From positions 1 through 64,000 of the forward strand of contig NZ_SSTC01000009.1 of assembly GCF_004801855.1 (NCBI RefSeq): DNA of 64,000 nucleotides, read 5' to 3'. Shown here in pieces: positions 16,590-25,783 of the stretch (position 1 is the first letter of the stretch; each line of letters begins with the position of its first letter). The DNA is from Pseudomonas sp. A-1 (GTDB lineage Bacteria > Pseudomonadota > Gammaproteobacteria > Pseudomonadales > Pseudomonadaceae). The notes under the pieces are model-generated. The model was not told the origin of the DNA, made no database searches, and saw nothing but the letters and a program-made list of their open reading frames with translations. The position numbers were made by a program, and so were the translations under genes.

Positions 16590-17960
16590 TCAGCGGCCCG
16601 CCTGGCGCAGCATGTCGGTGGTGTACATGAAGGGCTTCAGCCGGTCGCCGTTGAGCCGCGGCGCCGCGCCCTCGTTGGTCAGGCGGTCGGCGAGGTAGGC
16701 CCCGGACATCAGGTCGTGGTAGACCGTGACCCCGGCGTGGAACACCCGGGCGTCGTAGGCGTAGAAGGTGTTCATGAAGTTGGTGCGCCACAGCTGGCCG
16801 CGCGCGTCGTAGTTGTCGGCCATCACCGCCTGCCAGCTGTCCTCCTCGATGTACAGCACGCGCTTGGCGTAGCGGTGGCGATAGCCTTCCTTGAGGGTGG
16901 CTTCCAGCACCCAGACGCGGTGCGGCTCGTAGCGCATGAAGCGCGGGTCGATGCTGCCGGCCTTGAGCAGGTCGGCATACTTCACGTCCGTGCCTTCCAG
17001 CCGGTAGCCGTTGTAGGGGATGTACAGCTCGCGCTTGCCGACCAGCTTCCAGTCGTAGCGCTCCGGGGAGCCGTTGAACAGGCGGTCGTCGTCGATGGTG
17101 CGGAAGCCGCCCACGCCCAGCGGCATGTCGAAGCCGAAGCCGGGGGACTGGCGCACGCGGCGGGCGCCGGGGTTGTACTGCCAGCTGGTCTGCGGGTTGG
17201 TCAGCTCGTTGAAGTAGGTATAGGTCATCGACGCCTCGCCCTTCTGGCGCTCGGGCTTGAGCACGGTTGCCCGCGAGTAGGCGAACACCCCCGTGGTCGG
17301 CTGGCCGAGATCCTCCGGACCGCCGGTCTTGTCGAGGATCTCGTAGCGCATCTGCCCCCAGGCCGCCTTGCCGTCCGGATAGACCACCGCCTGGTCGTAC
17401 ACCGCATCCTCCTCGAGGACGTAGGCCGGCAGCAGCATGTTGCGCAGCAGTTCGTCGCCGTTCTGCGGGATCGGGAACGGCGTGCCGCCCTTGAGGGCCT
17501 TCACGCCCATGTTGCCGTCCTCCAGCTCGGCAACGAGGGCGTTCTCGCGAGTGATGTCGCAGCGCACGTCGTCGAGGCGGAAGTCGCGGTGGCTGGGGTA
17601 GACGGGGATGGCGAAGGTCTGCGGATACTTGCGCAGCAGCGCCTTCTGCCCATCGGACAGGCGCTGCTCGTACTGCGCCATGTTCTGCGCGGTGATGGTG
17701 TAGAGGGGCTTCTCGTCGGCGTAGGGATCGGGGTGGCGCGCCCCTACGCCGGCGAACTGGATGCCGGGCGGGGTGCCCAGCCATTTGCCAGAGAAGGCCG
17801 GGATGGAACCGTCGGCGTTGGCCGCCTTCTCGGCGCCGAAGCAGGTGAGTTCGTTGCCGAGTTTCTGCGCCTCGGCCCCGTCGATCTTGGCCCAGCTACC
17901 CTGGGCGACCAGCATCAGCAGTGCTGCCAGCGGCAGGCTGCTACGAAACGGGATATTCAT
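16590..17960 (-). CDS. DUF1329 outer-membrane-associated protein
   Basis: A 456-residue protein with a signal peptide (MNIPFRSSLPLAALLMLVAQ, cleavage after GSWA). The mature region has the family features: ELTCFGAEKAANADGSIPAFSGKW near the start, and near the C-terminus RVWVLEATLKEGYRHRYAKR and YHDLMSGAYL. DUF1329 proteins have a LolB-like fold and travel with DUF1302 proteins. The start at 17960 has GAGGAAT upstream; the longer frame to 18038 is not used. A homologue of the C-terminal half is encoded at 63555-64000. Confidence 0.82.
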   Translation of the reverse strand: MNIPFRSSLPLAALLMLVAQGSWAKIDGAEAQKLGNELTCFGAEKAANADGSIPAFSGKWLGTPPGIQFAGVGARHPDPYADEKPLYTITAQNMAQYEQRLSDGQKALLRKYPQTFAIPVYPSHRDFRLDDVRCDITRENALVAELEDGNMGVKALKGGTPFPIPQNGDELLRNMLLPAYVLEEDAVYDQAVVYPDGKAAWGQMRYEILDKTGGPEDLGQPTTGVFAYSRATVLKPERQKGEASMTYTYFNELTNPQTSWQYNPGARRVRQSPGFGFDMPLGVGGFRTIDDDRLFNGSPERYDWKLVGKRELYIPYNGYRLEGTDVKYADLLKAGSIDPRFMRYEPHRVWVLEATLKEGYRHRYAKRVLYIEEDSWQAVMADNYDARGQLWRTNFMNTFYAYDARVFHAGVTVYHDLMSGAYLADRLTNEGAAPRLNGDRLKPFMYTTDMLRQAGR

Positions 17961-18046
17961 GGCATTCCTCTTGTTCTTGTTGTGCACCAGGCCGCTCCCG
18001 ACGGGGAGCGGTCCGTTCGTCATCGTTTCCGGCGGCACGCAGCCGC

Positions 18047-19237
18047 TCAGACGTGCTCGTGGCGCTTGACCTTGGTTTCGGTGGTGATGAAGGTGGCACC
18101 GGTCTCGCAGGCGTAGGCGTGCACGTAGGCCTCGGCATCCAGGCAGACCTCCGGGGCCAGCAGGCCCTCGCCGAACACCTTGCCGGCCAGCCAGGCCTCG
18201 ATGGCCAGGCGCGCGCAGGTCGGGGTCGGGTCGGAGGTGCTGTCCGCGGTCTCCTCGACCGGCAGATCGAGGTGCTGCTCCAGCACCGAGCAGACCTCGG
18301 CGCCATCGCGCTCGCCGATCACCTCCACGCGGAAGACCACTGCCCAGGGCTCGTCGGAGAGGTCGACGGTCATGCTCTTGCCGCCGGCCTCACTGGTCAG
18401 GTGGTGAGTGAGGAACTTCAGCGGCGAGATGCCCAGTCCTTCGATCACCTCGGGGCTGCCCAGCCCCAGGTCGATCAGCTTGCGCCAGATTTCCGAGCCG
18501 GCTTCGGGGAAGAAACCGATGCGGTTGGTCACCTGCTCCAGGCCCTTGACGAAGTGCGGCAGGGTGACGGTTTCGCCATGGCCGATGAAGAACGACGGAT
18601 AAGCCTTGAACGGCGCGGAATACGGCACTTCGAGGCGACCGCCCCAGCCCGGCATCTTGCGGTACTCGCCGTCGACGAACTGCACCACCTCGCCGGCGGT
18701 GATATGCATCATGTGGTCGACCACCGCGGGCGACAGCAGGCCCGGCAGGAAGGGCACGGCGGTGGCCAGGTGGATCTCGCGCACCTTGTCGAGGCGGTCG
18801 GCGAGCAGGCGGGCCATCACGTTGGTCAGCCCCGGGGTCGAGCCGCAACCGATGATCAGGCGGATCCCCGCCTGCAGCGCGCGCTGCTGCCAGGACGGAT
18901 CGAGGAACAGCTGCTCGGCCACATCGTGATCGTCGTTGATGTCGATGTAGTCGACCCGCGCGCGCAGCGCGGCCTCGATGACCGGCACGGCGCTGCGGTA
19001 GAACGGGCCCACGGCGTTGAACACCAGATCGACGCCGTCGAGCAGCTCGTCCAGACAGGCGGGGTCGAGCACATCGGCACGCACGCCGCGCACCCGCGGG
19101 CCCAGCTCGGCGGCGAGCTTCTCGGCAACGGCGAGATCGAGGTCGCCGACCACGCACTCCAGCTCGGGGTGGCGCGGGACCAGCTGCCGCGCCACGTTGG
19201 CGCCCACGTTGCCGCATCCCAATAGCAAGACTTTCAT
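18047..19237 (-). CDS. Saccharopine-dehydrogenase-like NAD(P)-binding protein
   Basis: A 396-residue protein with the Rossmann motif GCGNVGANVAR at residues 7-17 and the middle region FNAVGPFYRSAVPVIEAALRARVDYIDIN, typical of saccharopine dehydrogenase family proteins. It then has GCGSTPGLTNVMARLLADRL. Such proteins are often amino-acid dehydrogenases, but many members in catabolic clusters have unknown substrates. The start at 19237 has AAGGAAA upstream. In the same operon as the FAD enzyme above it (66 bases) and the DUF1329 gene below (86 bases). Confidence 0.8.
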   Translation of the reverse strand: MKVLLLGCGNVGANVARQLVPRHPELECVVGDLDLAVAEKLAAELGPRVRGVRADVLDPACLDELLDGVDLVFNAVGPFYRSAVPVIEAALRARVDYIDINDDHDVAEQLFLDPSWQQRALQAGIRLIIGCGSTPGLTNVMARLLADRLDKVREIHLATAVPFLPGLLSPAVVDHMMHITAGEVVQFVDGEYRKMPGWGGRLEVPYSAPFKAYPSFFIGHGETVTLPHFVKGLEQVTNRIGFFPEAGSEIWRKLIDLGLGSPEVIEGLGISPLKFLTHHLTSEAGGKSMTVDLSDEPWAVVFRVEVIGERDGAEVCSVLEQHLDLPVEETADSTSDPTPTCARLAIEAWLAGKVFGEGLLAPEVCLDAEAYVHAYACETGATFITTETKVKRHEHV

Positions 19238-19303
19238 GCTTGTTTCCTTCTTTTTCTGGTTGTCGTTCTTCTGCAAGGCATTCGCTGCGCGGGCACGGCC
19301 CGC

Positions 19304-20671
19304 TCAGACGAGGTTGAACTTGTCGGCCCAGCGCGCCGCCGGGATCAGCACGCGGCGGATCTTGGTTTCGAACAGGCCGGGGAACTGCACGGCCCTGGGG
19401 GTTTCCAGCGGCAGCAGGCAGTTGGCCAGGCGGCCGGCGACCAGCGACTCGGCCAGGTTGACGCCCAGCATCGGGCCGAGGACGTTGCCCCAGGAGCCGA
19501 AGTTGTTCAGCGCCAGCACACCGTCGGCGACCTGGTACAACTTCGGGTAGCAGGCGTCGTAGACCGAGGACGAATTGGCGGTCATGCCGGTCCAGTAGGA
19601 CTCCAGCTCGATGGGCGTATCGCCCAGCTGCGGGTAGGTGCGCCGCAGGTAGCGCAGGAAGTAGGCGAAATGATCCACCGCCCGTTGCGCGCGGCCGGCG
19701 GCCGGAATGGTCGCCGTGATCAGGCGGTTGCGCCCGTCGATGACCAAGGGATACAGGCCGGCCGGATACTGCATGAGGGCGACCCGCGCCGGGTTGATGA
19801 TCTCCAGCGCCGCCTGGGGCAGCGGCCGGGTCGCCAGGCCGCAGGCCACCAGCGGGAACTGGGTGCGCGCCAGCTCCGGGAAGAAGGCATTGCCGACGTG
19901 GCCGTTGGTGCACAGCACCACCTGCTGGGTGCGCACGCTGCCGACGGCGGTGCGCACGCGCCAGGACGAGCCGCTGCGCTCGCAGCCCACCACGCTGGAG
20001 TTGCCGTACACCCTGGCGCCCAAGCGGGCGGCGGCGGCGATCATGCCGTTGGTGAACAGGAACGGGTTGATCCGTCCGCCTTCGCGCCAGTGGATGCCGT
20101 AGCTGTAGGCGTCGGTGCCGAGCAGCTCCTTGAGGCGCACCGCGCCGACCACATCCAGGTCGTAGCCCAGGGCCTTCCACTTCTTCACCTTGGCGTCGAG
20201 CGCAGCGTGCCGGCGGCTGGCTGCATCGACCATGCCGGACTGGGCCGCATCGGCTTGCAGGCCATGCTTGCGGCACAGCTCGAAGACCACGTTGCGGTGC
20301 TCGATGAAGTAGTCGGTGAAGCGCTTTCCGCCGTCGGCATGGGCATGTAGCGGCTCGAACGAGCCCAGATAGGGCTGCACATGCCCGGCGTTGCGCCCGG
20401 AGGCGCCACTGCCCGGCTGGTCGGCCTCCAGCACCACCACGCGAACACCGCATTCGGCCAGACGCAGGGCCAGCGAAGCGCCGGCCAGCCCGGCGCCGAC
20501 CACCACCACATCCGCCTCGATGTCCCGATCCAGGGCCGGGTAGGCCGGGATTTCCCCTGGCAGCGGCCAGCCGCTGAAGCGAATGGGCACTACCCCTGCT
20601 TCATAGGCATCCGCTACCGGAAAGACGGGAACCTGTCCCGCCACTGCATGCCGAAACCCTCGCCAACTCAC
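19304..20671 (-). CDS. FAD-dependent oxidoreductase of the DAO family
   Basis: A 455-residue flavoprotein, with the dinucleotide motif DVVVVGAGLAGASLALRLAE and the follow-on LEADQPGSGASGRNAGHVQP, typical of D-amino-acid-oxidase-type enzymes that attach FAD. It may oxidise an amine or amino-acid-like group. I choose the GTG at 20671: GAGGAGG lies six bases upstream, whereas the longer frame to 20863 has no ribosome site and would reach almost to the divergent MFS start. First gene of the operon 20671-14850. Confidence 0.82.
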   Translation of the reverse strand: MSWRGFRHAVAGQVPVFPVADAYEAGVVPIRFSGWPLPGEIPAYPALDRDIEADVVVVGAGLAGASLALRLAECGVRVVVLEADQPGSGASGRNAGHVQPYLGSFEPLHAHADGGKRFTDYFIEHRNVVFELCRKHGLQADAAQSGMVDAASRRHAALDAKVKKWKALGYDLDVVGAVRLKELLGTDAYSYGIHWREGGRINPFLFTNGMIAAAARLGARVYGNSSVVGCERSGSSWRVRTAVGSVRTQQVVLCTNGHVGNAFFPELARTQFPLVACGLATRPLPQAALEIINPARVALMQYPAGLYPLVIDGRNRLITATIPAAGRAQRAVDHFAYFLRYLRRTYPQLGDTPIELESYWTGMTANSSSVYDACYPKLYQVADGVLALNNFGSWGNVLGPMLGVNLAESLVAGRLANCLLPLETPRAVQFPGLFETKIRRVLIPAARWADKFNLV

Positions 20672-20791
20672 TGCCGCCTCCTCGAATTCACTGCGCAGCA
20701 CACGCTGCGGACTGCTCGGGGCGCGACGGGATCGCACCGCCACTGCCTGTCGCAGCGGTTTCGATCCTATTGAGGAGGGGAAGCGGCGCTC

Positions 20792-20809
20792 CAGTACCAG
20801 CTGGTACTG
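20792..20809. promoter_or_regulatory. 18-base perfect palindrome between divergent genes
   Basis: CAGTACCAGCTGGTACTG is a perfect palindrome in the 206-base gap between the FAD enzyme and MFS genes. It is unrelated to the GTCY-RGAC family. Its position suggests an operator for a separate regulator of the divergent pair, and the dyad family site seen at other promoters is absent here. Confidence 0.5.
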
Positions 20810-20877
20810 CCGAGGGAAATCGGCCGCTGGGTAGACTCCGGGCCGGACTTCCCGACCCATCACCTGAGAGATCGAGC

Positions 20878-22179
20878 ATGGCGCGTATGCAACAGACGGC
20901 AGTGGCGCTGGACGGCGCAGCGCTAGCGGAGGCTGCCGAGGAGCGCCTCGCGCCCCAGGCAGCGGCGGCGGCCCTGCCCGACCAGCGTCAGGGCTGGCGC
21001 GTGGTCGTTGGCCTGGCGGTGGTGCTGTGCGTGATCTTCGGCACCACCATCAGCGCCCTTGGCCTGTTCACCCTGCCGATCACCGCGGACCTGCACTGCA
21101 GCCACGAACAGGCCGCGCGCATGGCCACCGCTTTCATGCTCAGCATGACCCTGAGCATGCCGCTGGCCGGCTGGCTGCTCGACCGCCTCGCACCGCGCCC
21201 GGTGATGACCGCCGGCAGCGTGCTCGCCGCGCTGGGCTACCTGCTCGCCGCCGGCAGCCCCGACATCGACCGCCTCACCCTCGCCCTGGCACTGGCCGGC
21301 ATCGGCGTCGGCGCCTCGACCTACGTGCCGGCCATGACCCTGGCCTCGCGCTGGATGGCCCCCGCCCGGCAGGGCCTGGCCTTCGGCATCCTGCTCGCCG
21401 GGGCGGCCATCGGCGGGGTGATCTTTCCCAACCTGCTCACCCGGCTGATCGGCGAACTCGGCTGGCGCAGCGTCATGCAGCTCGTCGCCGGCCTGATCCT
21501 GCTGGTCTGCGTGCCCCTGCTGCTGTGGCTGGCGCGCCTGCCCGGAGCGCCGGCGGCGGCCAGCTCCCACGCGACGGCGGCGCTTCCCGGCCACGCCATC
21601 GGCCAGGTGCTGCGCATGCCGCGCTACTGGCTGTGGATCGCCATGCAGCTGCTGCTGACCATGAGCGGCGTGGGCATCTACATCTCGCTGGTTTCCTGCC
21701 TGGTAGCGGCCGGCTACTCGGCGCAGGCCGCCTCCGGCTGGTACGCCGGGGTGGGTGCCGCCTCGCTGGCGGGCAATTTCCTGTTCGGCGCGCTGAGCCA
21801 GCGCTTGAGCGCCAGGACCATCCTGCTGTGCGGCAACGCCATCGGCGTCGCCGGCCTCCTCTGCCTGCTGCTCGCCCAGCACCCGGCCTGGGGCCTGGCG
21901 GCGCTCGCGGTGTTCACCCTGAGCTGGGGCACCACCTTCAACCTGGTCAACCAGCTCGCCCCGCTGCTGCTGGTGGACGCCGTGGGCCAACGCAACTTCG
22001 GCAGCCTGCTCGGCATCGGCAACCTGCTCGGCGGGCTCGGCGCGGCGTTCGGCCCGGCAGCCGTCGGCTACCTGGTCGACGCCACCGGCAGCTACGCCCC
22101 TGCCCTGCTGCTCTGCGCGGCCCTGGCGGCCGCGGCCAGCGTGCCGATTGCTCTGCAGCAACGGCACCGAGTCGCCTAG
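20878..22179 (+). CDS. Major facilitator superfamily transporter
   Basis: A 433-residue MFS carrier with about twelve hydrophobic segments. The first cytoplasmic signature region is at residues 94-110 (MPLAGWLLDRLAPRPVM). The half-molecule repeat has FGALSQRLSARTILLCGN in the second half. It resembles the monocarboxylate/oxalate-formate antiporter type. The ATG at 20878 is preceded by only a weak GAGAG site. It is divergent from the FAD enzyme operon and convergent with the LuxR-type gene. Substrate unknown; uptake of a cluster substrate is a guess. Confidence 0.87.
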   Translation: MARMQQTAVALDGAALAEAAEERLAPQAAAAALPDQRQGWRVVVGLAVVLCVIFGTTISALGLFTLPITADLHCSHEQAARMATAFMLSMTLSMPLAGWLLDRLAPRPVMTAGSVLAALGYLLAAGSPDIDRLTLALALAGIGVGASTYVPAMTLASRWMAPARQGLAFGILLAGAAIGGVIFPNLLTRLIGELGWRSVMQLVAGLILLVCVPLLLWLARLPGAPAAASSHATAALPGHAIGQVLRMPRYWLWIAMQLLLTMSGVGIYISLVSCLVAAGYSAQAASGWYAGVGAASLAGNFLFGALSQRLSARTILLCGNAIGVAGLLCLLLAQHPAWGLAALAVFTLSWGTTFNLVNQLAPLLLVDAVGQRNFGSLLGIGNLLGGLGAAFGPAAVGYLVDATGSYAPALLLCAALAAAASVPIALQQRHRVA

Positions 22180-22187
22180 TGCGCCGG

Positions 22188-23384
22188 TCAACGCAGCAGG
22201 GCGAAGCTCTTGAACAGGATCCGCACCAGGTCGGTCTGCCCCTTGATGCCCAGCTTGGCGTAGATGTTCTTCGAGTAGTTGCGCGCGGCGGTCACCGCGA
22301 TGCCCATCTGCCCGGCGGCTTCGCTGATGGTCTGGCCGCAGGCCAGCAGCGCGGCCAGTCGGGCTTCCTGACGGGTCAGATCCAGCAGTTGGGCGATCAG
22401 TTCCGCTGCGGAACCGCCCGAGACCTGCTGCATGGCCAGGTTCTCGGTCAGCTCCGAAAGGTAGATGATCACGCTCGGCACATGCCGGCCCTGGAAGTAG
22501 GCGAGCAACGGCGCCGGCGTCACCAGCATGCCCAGCAGCACGCCATCCAGGGCCGGCACGCGCACCAGCTCACCACGGTAGGGGCCGCCGTCGTTCTGTG
22601 CCCTGGCCGCGATGGCATTGGCGACCGCCTTCTCCAGCGCCCGCTGGACCGCGCGGTCCTGCAACTGCAGGCGGCCGTGGCTGAGCTCGATGCCCTGGTG
22701 CTTGTCGATGATGGCCCGGGCGGCCCGGTTCACGCAGAGCAGTTGAGCATCGCCATCGAGCAGCAGGCAGCCGAGGACCAGATGATCCAGGCAGCCTTCG
22801 TAGATCGACTTTTCCGCCTCCTGGCGCTTGAGCCGGGCGTAGAGGCCGAGGGCGCGGGTCAGGTGGGGCAACAGCGCCCGGATCAGCTCCAGGTCGCCGG
22901 CTGCAAACGGCCGCTGCGGATCGGACCGCCCGCGGATCACGTCGATCCAGCAGCGCATGCCGCCGGGCTCGGCAAAGCAGGTCCGCAGGCAGCTGGCGAG
23001 ATTGATGAATTCCATGTGCGCGGCGCACTCGGCCTCCACGTCCTCGGGGCCGAAGACGACCACACCGCCTGGATCAAGCGACTTCGGGTTGACCAGCTCG
23101 ATGTGCGCGAAGCGCTCGCGGTAGAGCCGCTCCGCCAGCAGCCAGTCGGTGTCGTCGCCCGCCTCGACCGCCATCACCTGGATATCGGTCGGCCGATCCT
23201 CGGCGTGCAGCAGGGTGACCGTGACGTTGATGGCCGCCAGCACCTGGCGCAGGCGCTCGGCCAGGGCGGCCCAGGGCCGGGCCTCGTTCAGTCCTTCGTA
23301 GACCAGCCCAATCAGTTCGGGCAACACGGCGCCGCCTGCCGGTGACGGCGCGGGCGGGCGTTTCAGGACAGCGGCAGCCTGCAT
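22188..23384 (-). CDS. LuxR-family transcriptional regulator 2
   Basis: A 398-residue regulator with a C-terminal LuxR-type helix-turn-helix (DLTRQEARLAALLACGQ and AAGQMGIAVTAARNYSKNIY). The recognition helix differs from the other two: it has AARNYSKNIYAKLGIKG, not the TARAHLRSTFSKTG seen in the first. The N-terminal part has the same layout as regulators 1 and 3 (IGLVYEGLNEARPW matches their YxGPLExxPW). It has a near-ideal ribosome site AGGAGGTGATTCC. The operator R7 lies 116 bases upstream, so it is probably under the same control as the regulon or regulates itself. Confidence 0.85.
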   Translation of the reverse strand: MQAAAVLKRPPAPSPAGGAVLPELIGLVYEGLNEARPWAALAERLRQVLAAINVTVTLLHAEDRPTDIQVMAVEAGDDTDWLLAERLYRERFAHIELVNPKSLDPGGVVVFGPEDVEAECAAHMEFINLASCLRTCFAEPGGMRCWIDVIRGRSDPQRPFAAGDLELIRALLPHLTRALGLYARLKRQEAEKSIYEGCLDHLVLGCLLLDGDAQLLCVNRAARAIIDKHQGIELSHGRLQLQDRAVQRALEKAVANAIAARAQNDGGPYRGELVRVPALDGVLLGMLVTPAPLLAYFQGRHVPSVIIYLSELTENLAMQQVSGGSAAELIAQLLDLTRQEARLAALLACGQTISEAAGQMGIAVTAARNYSKNIYAKLGIKGQTDLVRILFKSFALLR

Positions 23385-23500
23385 GGAATCACCTCCTGGC
23401 GGGCATCGCCCTCGCCGGGAGGGGAAGGACGTGGCCTCGGCGCACGGTCGACCGGATGGACGGCCCTGGCTGCGGATTCAATCGCAGCGTCGGGGGAGCG

Positions 23501-23522
23501 CCATCGTCCGCTGGGACTAAGC
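23501..23522 (-). promoter_or_regulatory. Dyad operator R7
   Basis: In gene-relative orientation TTAGTCCCAGCGGACGATGG, core GTCCCAGCGGAC, upstream of LuxR-type regulator 2. Full match of the flanks TTA and GAT. Confidence 0.75.
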
Positions 23523-23592
23523 CGGCCTGGCAGGATGAAGACTGGTTTGCAGGGGAGTCCTGCGGGCCCCGGGACACCGCAGGAGCTTGCCG

Positions 23593-24570
23593 TCAGCACC
23601 GAGCGGGCGAGGGATAGCCGGCCAGGAACGCCGCCACGAAGTTCTCCAGCGCCTCGTCCGGCAACCGGTTGATGCCGGCGGCACGCTGGCGGCCGCCGCC
23701 GCTGGGGTAACGCCGGCAGAAGTCGTCCGCCGCCAGCGTCGCGTCGGCGGGCACCCGCAGGCTGAACTGCCAGTCGCCGTCGCTGCGTACCGACAGCAGG
23801 CCGAGCGCCCGTTGCGGATCGGCGGCGGCCAACTGGTTGGCCAGCACCCCGCTGACCCGCCGCGCCCAGGGCGCGTCAGGCAGGCGGTAGATCCGGGCCC
23901 CCGGCCCCTCACGCCAGGGGCGCAGTGCGGCGGCCTCGGCCATGTCGGCCGCATGGCCCTCGCGCATGCGCTGGAAGCTTGGGCTGTCACGCACGAAGTC
24001 GAGCGGATCCTGGTACGGCAACAGCTCCGCCGCCAGTTCCAGCGGGTCGAAATGCAGGTCGTCCAGCCGCTCGCCGTAGGCGTTGTAGTTGAGCAGCAGG
24101 CCCAGCTCGGCGAGCAACTCGGTGTCGCCCTCCCCCAGCCCGTGGCGCAGGGCCAGCGCCCGCGCCGGTCCCGGCATGCCGTCGCCGAAGGCCGCCGCCA
24201 CCGCCCAGCGGTGGAAGCGGCCGTCGAGGAAACGATCCACCAGCAGGCTGGTGCAGACCTCCGCGGCGGTGTCGATGAACGACGCGAACGCCGGGTGCTC
24301 CGGCAGCTCGCCGGCGAAGTGGTGGTCGAAGTAGCGCACCCGGGCACCGCCCGCGAGCAGCCGCGCGACGTCCGCGCGGTTGCTGTCGTGGGCGATGTCC
24401 AGCACGGTGACCCGCTCGCCCGGCCCGGCCTGCACCCGCTGCAGCAGGGCGATGTCGCGCTTCACCCCGCTGACCAGGCGCACTGCCGGGTCCAGTTCCC
24501 CGGCCAGGCGCAGCTGCTGCAGGGCACAAAGGCCGTCGGCGTCGCCATTGAAGGCGCAATGATCCAGCAT
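23593..24570 (-). CDS. DHH-family phosphoesterase
   Basis: A 325-residue protein of the DHH superfamily. NGDADGL at residues 8-14, DIAHDSN and RYFDHHFAG give the metal-binding motifs, and SGGGRQRAAGINRLP is a DHHA1-like tail in which the usual His of GGGH is replaced. Members hydrolyse phosphodiesters or 3'-phosphoadenosine 5'-phosphate (NrnA type). Last gene of the operon with the sulfotransferase (10 bases away), whose by-product is that nucleotide. PAP removal is therefore an attractive role but is inference; the missing His is a caution. TGAGGAGG precedes the start. Confidence 0.85.
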   Translation of the reverse strand: MLDHCAFNGDADGLCALQQLRLAGELDPAVRLVSGVKRDIALLQRVQAGPGERVTVLDIAHDSNRADVARLLAGGARVRYFDHHFAGELPEHPAFASFIDTAAEVCTSLLVDRFLDGRFHRWAVAAAFGDGMPGPARALALRHGLGEGDTELLAELGLLLNYNAYGERLDDLHFDPLELAAELLPYQDPLDFVRDSPSFQRMREGHAADMAEAAALRPWREGPGARIYRLPDAPWARRVSGVLANQLAAADPQRALGLLSVRSDGDWQFSLRVPADATLAADDFCRRYPSGGGRQRAAGINRLPDEALENFVAAFLAGYPSPARC

Positions 24571-24580
24571 GTTCGCCTCC

Positions 24581-25783
24581 TCAACGCATCCGCTCGCCGC
24601 CGTTGGCGTCGAGCTGGGCGCCGTAGCGGGCGCGATAGGCGCCGTAGTCCTGCTCTAGGCGCTCCTCGTCCAGGCCGAAGGCCGCCGCGTCGTACTGGTG
24701 GGCCGCGCGCTTGTCGCGGGCGTTGCCGGCCAGCCAGGCCTCCATCGCCGCACGGGTAGCCGGCGCCAGCTCCAGGCCGGCGAAGCGGTAGATGCGCTCC
24801 ACCACCGCCAGGGGGGCGTTCACGGTGTCCTCGAACTGCACGTCGAGGAAGGCCGCGGCGGGCATCCGTTCGCGGACCGCCATGCTGTGGCGCAGGGCGC
24901 GGGCCATGCGGCTGTTCCACTGCTCGCCGACCTGGGCCGGATCGGCCTGGTCGCTGTACATCTGCCAGAGGGTATGGACGAAGCTGGCCAGCGACGGAAT
25001 GGTCTTGCCCGGGTCGCGGTGGGTGAGAATCACCTGCGCGCGGGGGAACACCTGCAGCAGCAGCTCCAGGGTGTGCAGGTGCTGCGGGCTCTTCAGCAGC
25101 CAGCGGCGGCCCGGCACGATCCCGCGGCGGGCCTGCTGCCACTGCAGGAACTGCAGCATCTTCTTCAGGTAGACGTAGACCTGGCTCTGGTCCTGCTGGT
25201 CGAGCCAGGCGGTGTAGTCCGGCACGTTGACGTAGGAGTCCATGGCGCAGAGGAACGAGTGCTCCATGAGCATGAACTCCTCGTCCGGCTGCTCGGCGTC
25301 CAGCGGATGGATGGCGAGGATCTGCGGCACGAATTCGATCATCGCCGCCACCTCGCCCCGCGCCCGGCCGATGCGCTGCTCCGGCTGCTCCAGGCTTTCC
25401 CCGGGCAGCGGCGCCGGGTAGCGGGTCTCCCACCACTGCGCCTTGCTGAACTGCGGGTCCACCGCCAGCAGGCGCTGCAGCAGGGTGGTGCCGGTGCGCG
25501 GCAGGCCGACGATCACCAGCGGGTCGTCGACGGGCTGCGCGAGGATCTCCGGGTAGCGCTTGCAGTAGTCCTCGATCACCAGGCGGTTGGCCAGCTGCGA
25601 CACCAGCTTCTCGCGCAGCAGGGCCGCGCCCTGGGACGACAGGCGGGCCTGGCTGTGCAGCGCCGGCTCCAGCACGCGCAGGGCCTGGCGGAAATCGCCG
25701 GGGCCGAAGTCGTCCAGCCCGCCGGCGCGGGCGCTGGCCTCGGCCAGCAGGCTGTCCGGGGCGAAGGAAACGGAATGGCTCAT
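24581..25783 (-). CDS. PAPS-dependent sulfotransferase
   Basis: A 400-residue sulfotransferase-family protein. GLPRTGTT at 93-100 is the 5'-phosphosulfate loop, LLKSPQHL at 229-236 and HRDPGKTIPS at 255-264 contribute to the 3'-phosphate site. It should transfer sulfate from PAPS to a hydroxyl group. The start at 25783 overlaps the stop of the DUF1214 gene by ATGA. The next gene downstream is a DHH phosphoesterase, and the divergent cysD-cysNC pair can supply PAPS. The acceptor is unknown; a hydroxylated steroid- or terpene-like intermediate of the island is a possibility. Confidence 0.88.
   Translation of the reverse strand: MSHSVSFAPDSLLAEASARAGGLDDFGPGDFRQALRVLEPALHSQARLSSQGAALLREKLVSQLANRLVIEDYCKRYPEILAQPVDDPLVIVGLPRTGTTLLQRLLAVDPQFSKAQWWETRYPAPLPGESLEQPEQRIGRARGEVAAMIEFVPQILAIHPLDAEQPDEEFMLMEHSFLCAMDSYVNVPDYTAWLDQQDQSQVYVYLKKMLQFLQWQQARRGIVPGRRWLLKSPQHLHTLELLLQVFPRAQVILTHRDPGKTIPSLASFVHTLWQMYSDQADPAQVGEQWNSRMARALRHSMAVRERMPAAAFLDVQFEDTVNAPLAVVERIYRFAGLELAPATRAAMEAWLAGNARDKRAAHQYDAAAFGLDEERLEQDYGAYRARYGAQLDANGGERMR

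Noticed and set aside
14460-18116. A 1,218-codon open frame on the plus strand
   Set aside because: It lies antisense to the ketosteroid isomerase, DUF1302 and DUF1329 genes. Its composition (many His, Gly, Val, Leu, Arg) is what high-GC antisense frames give, and it has no ribosome site or family match.
20826-20850. TAGACTCCGGGCCGGACTT as a further dyad operator
   Set aside because: The spacing between the arms is one base too long and the core does not fit GTCYNNNNRGAC.
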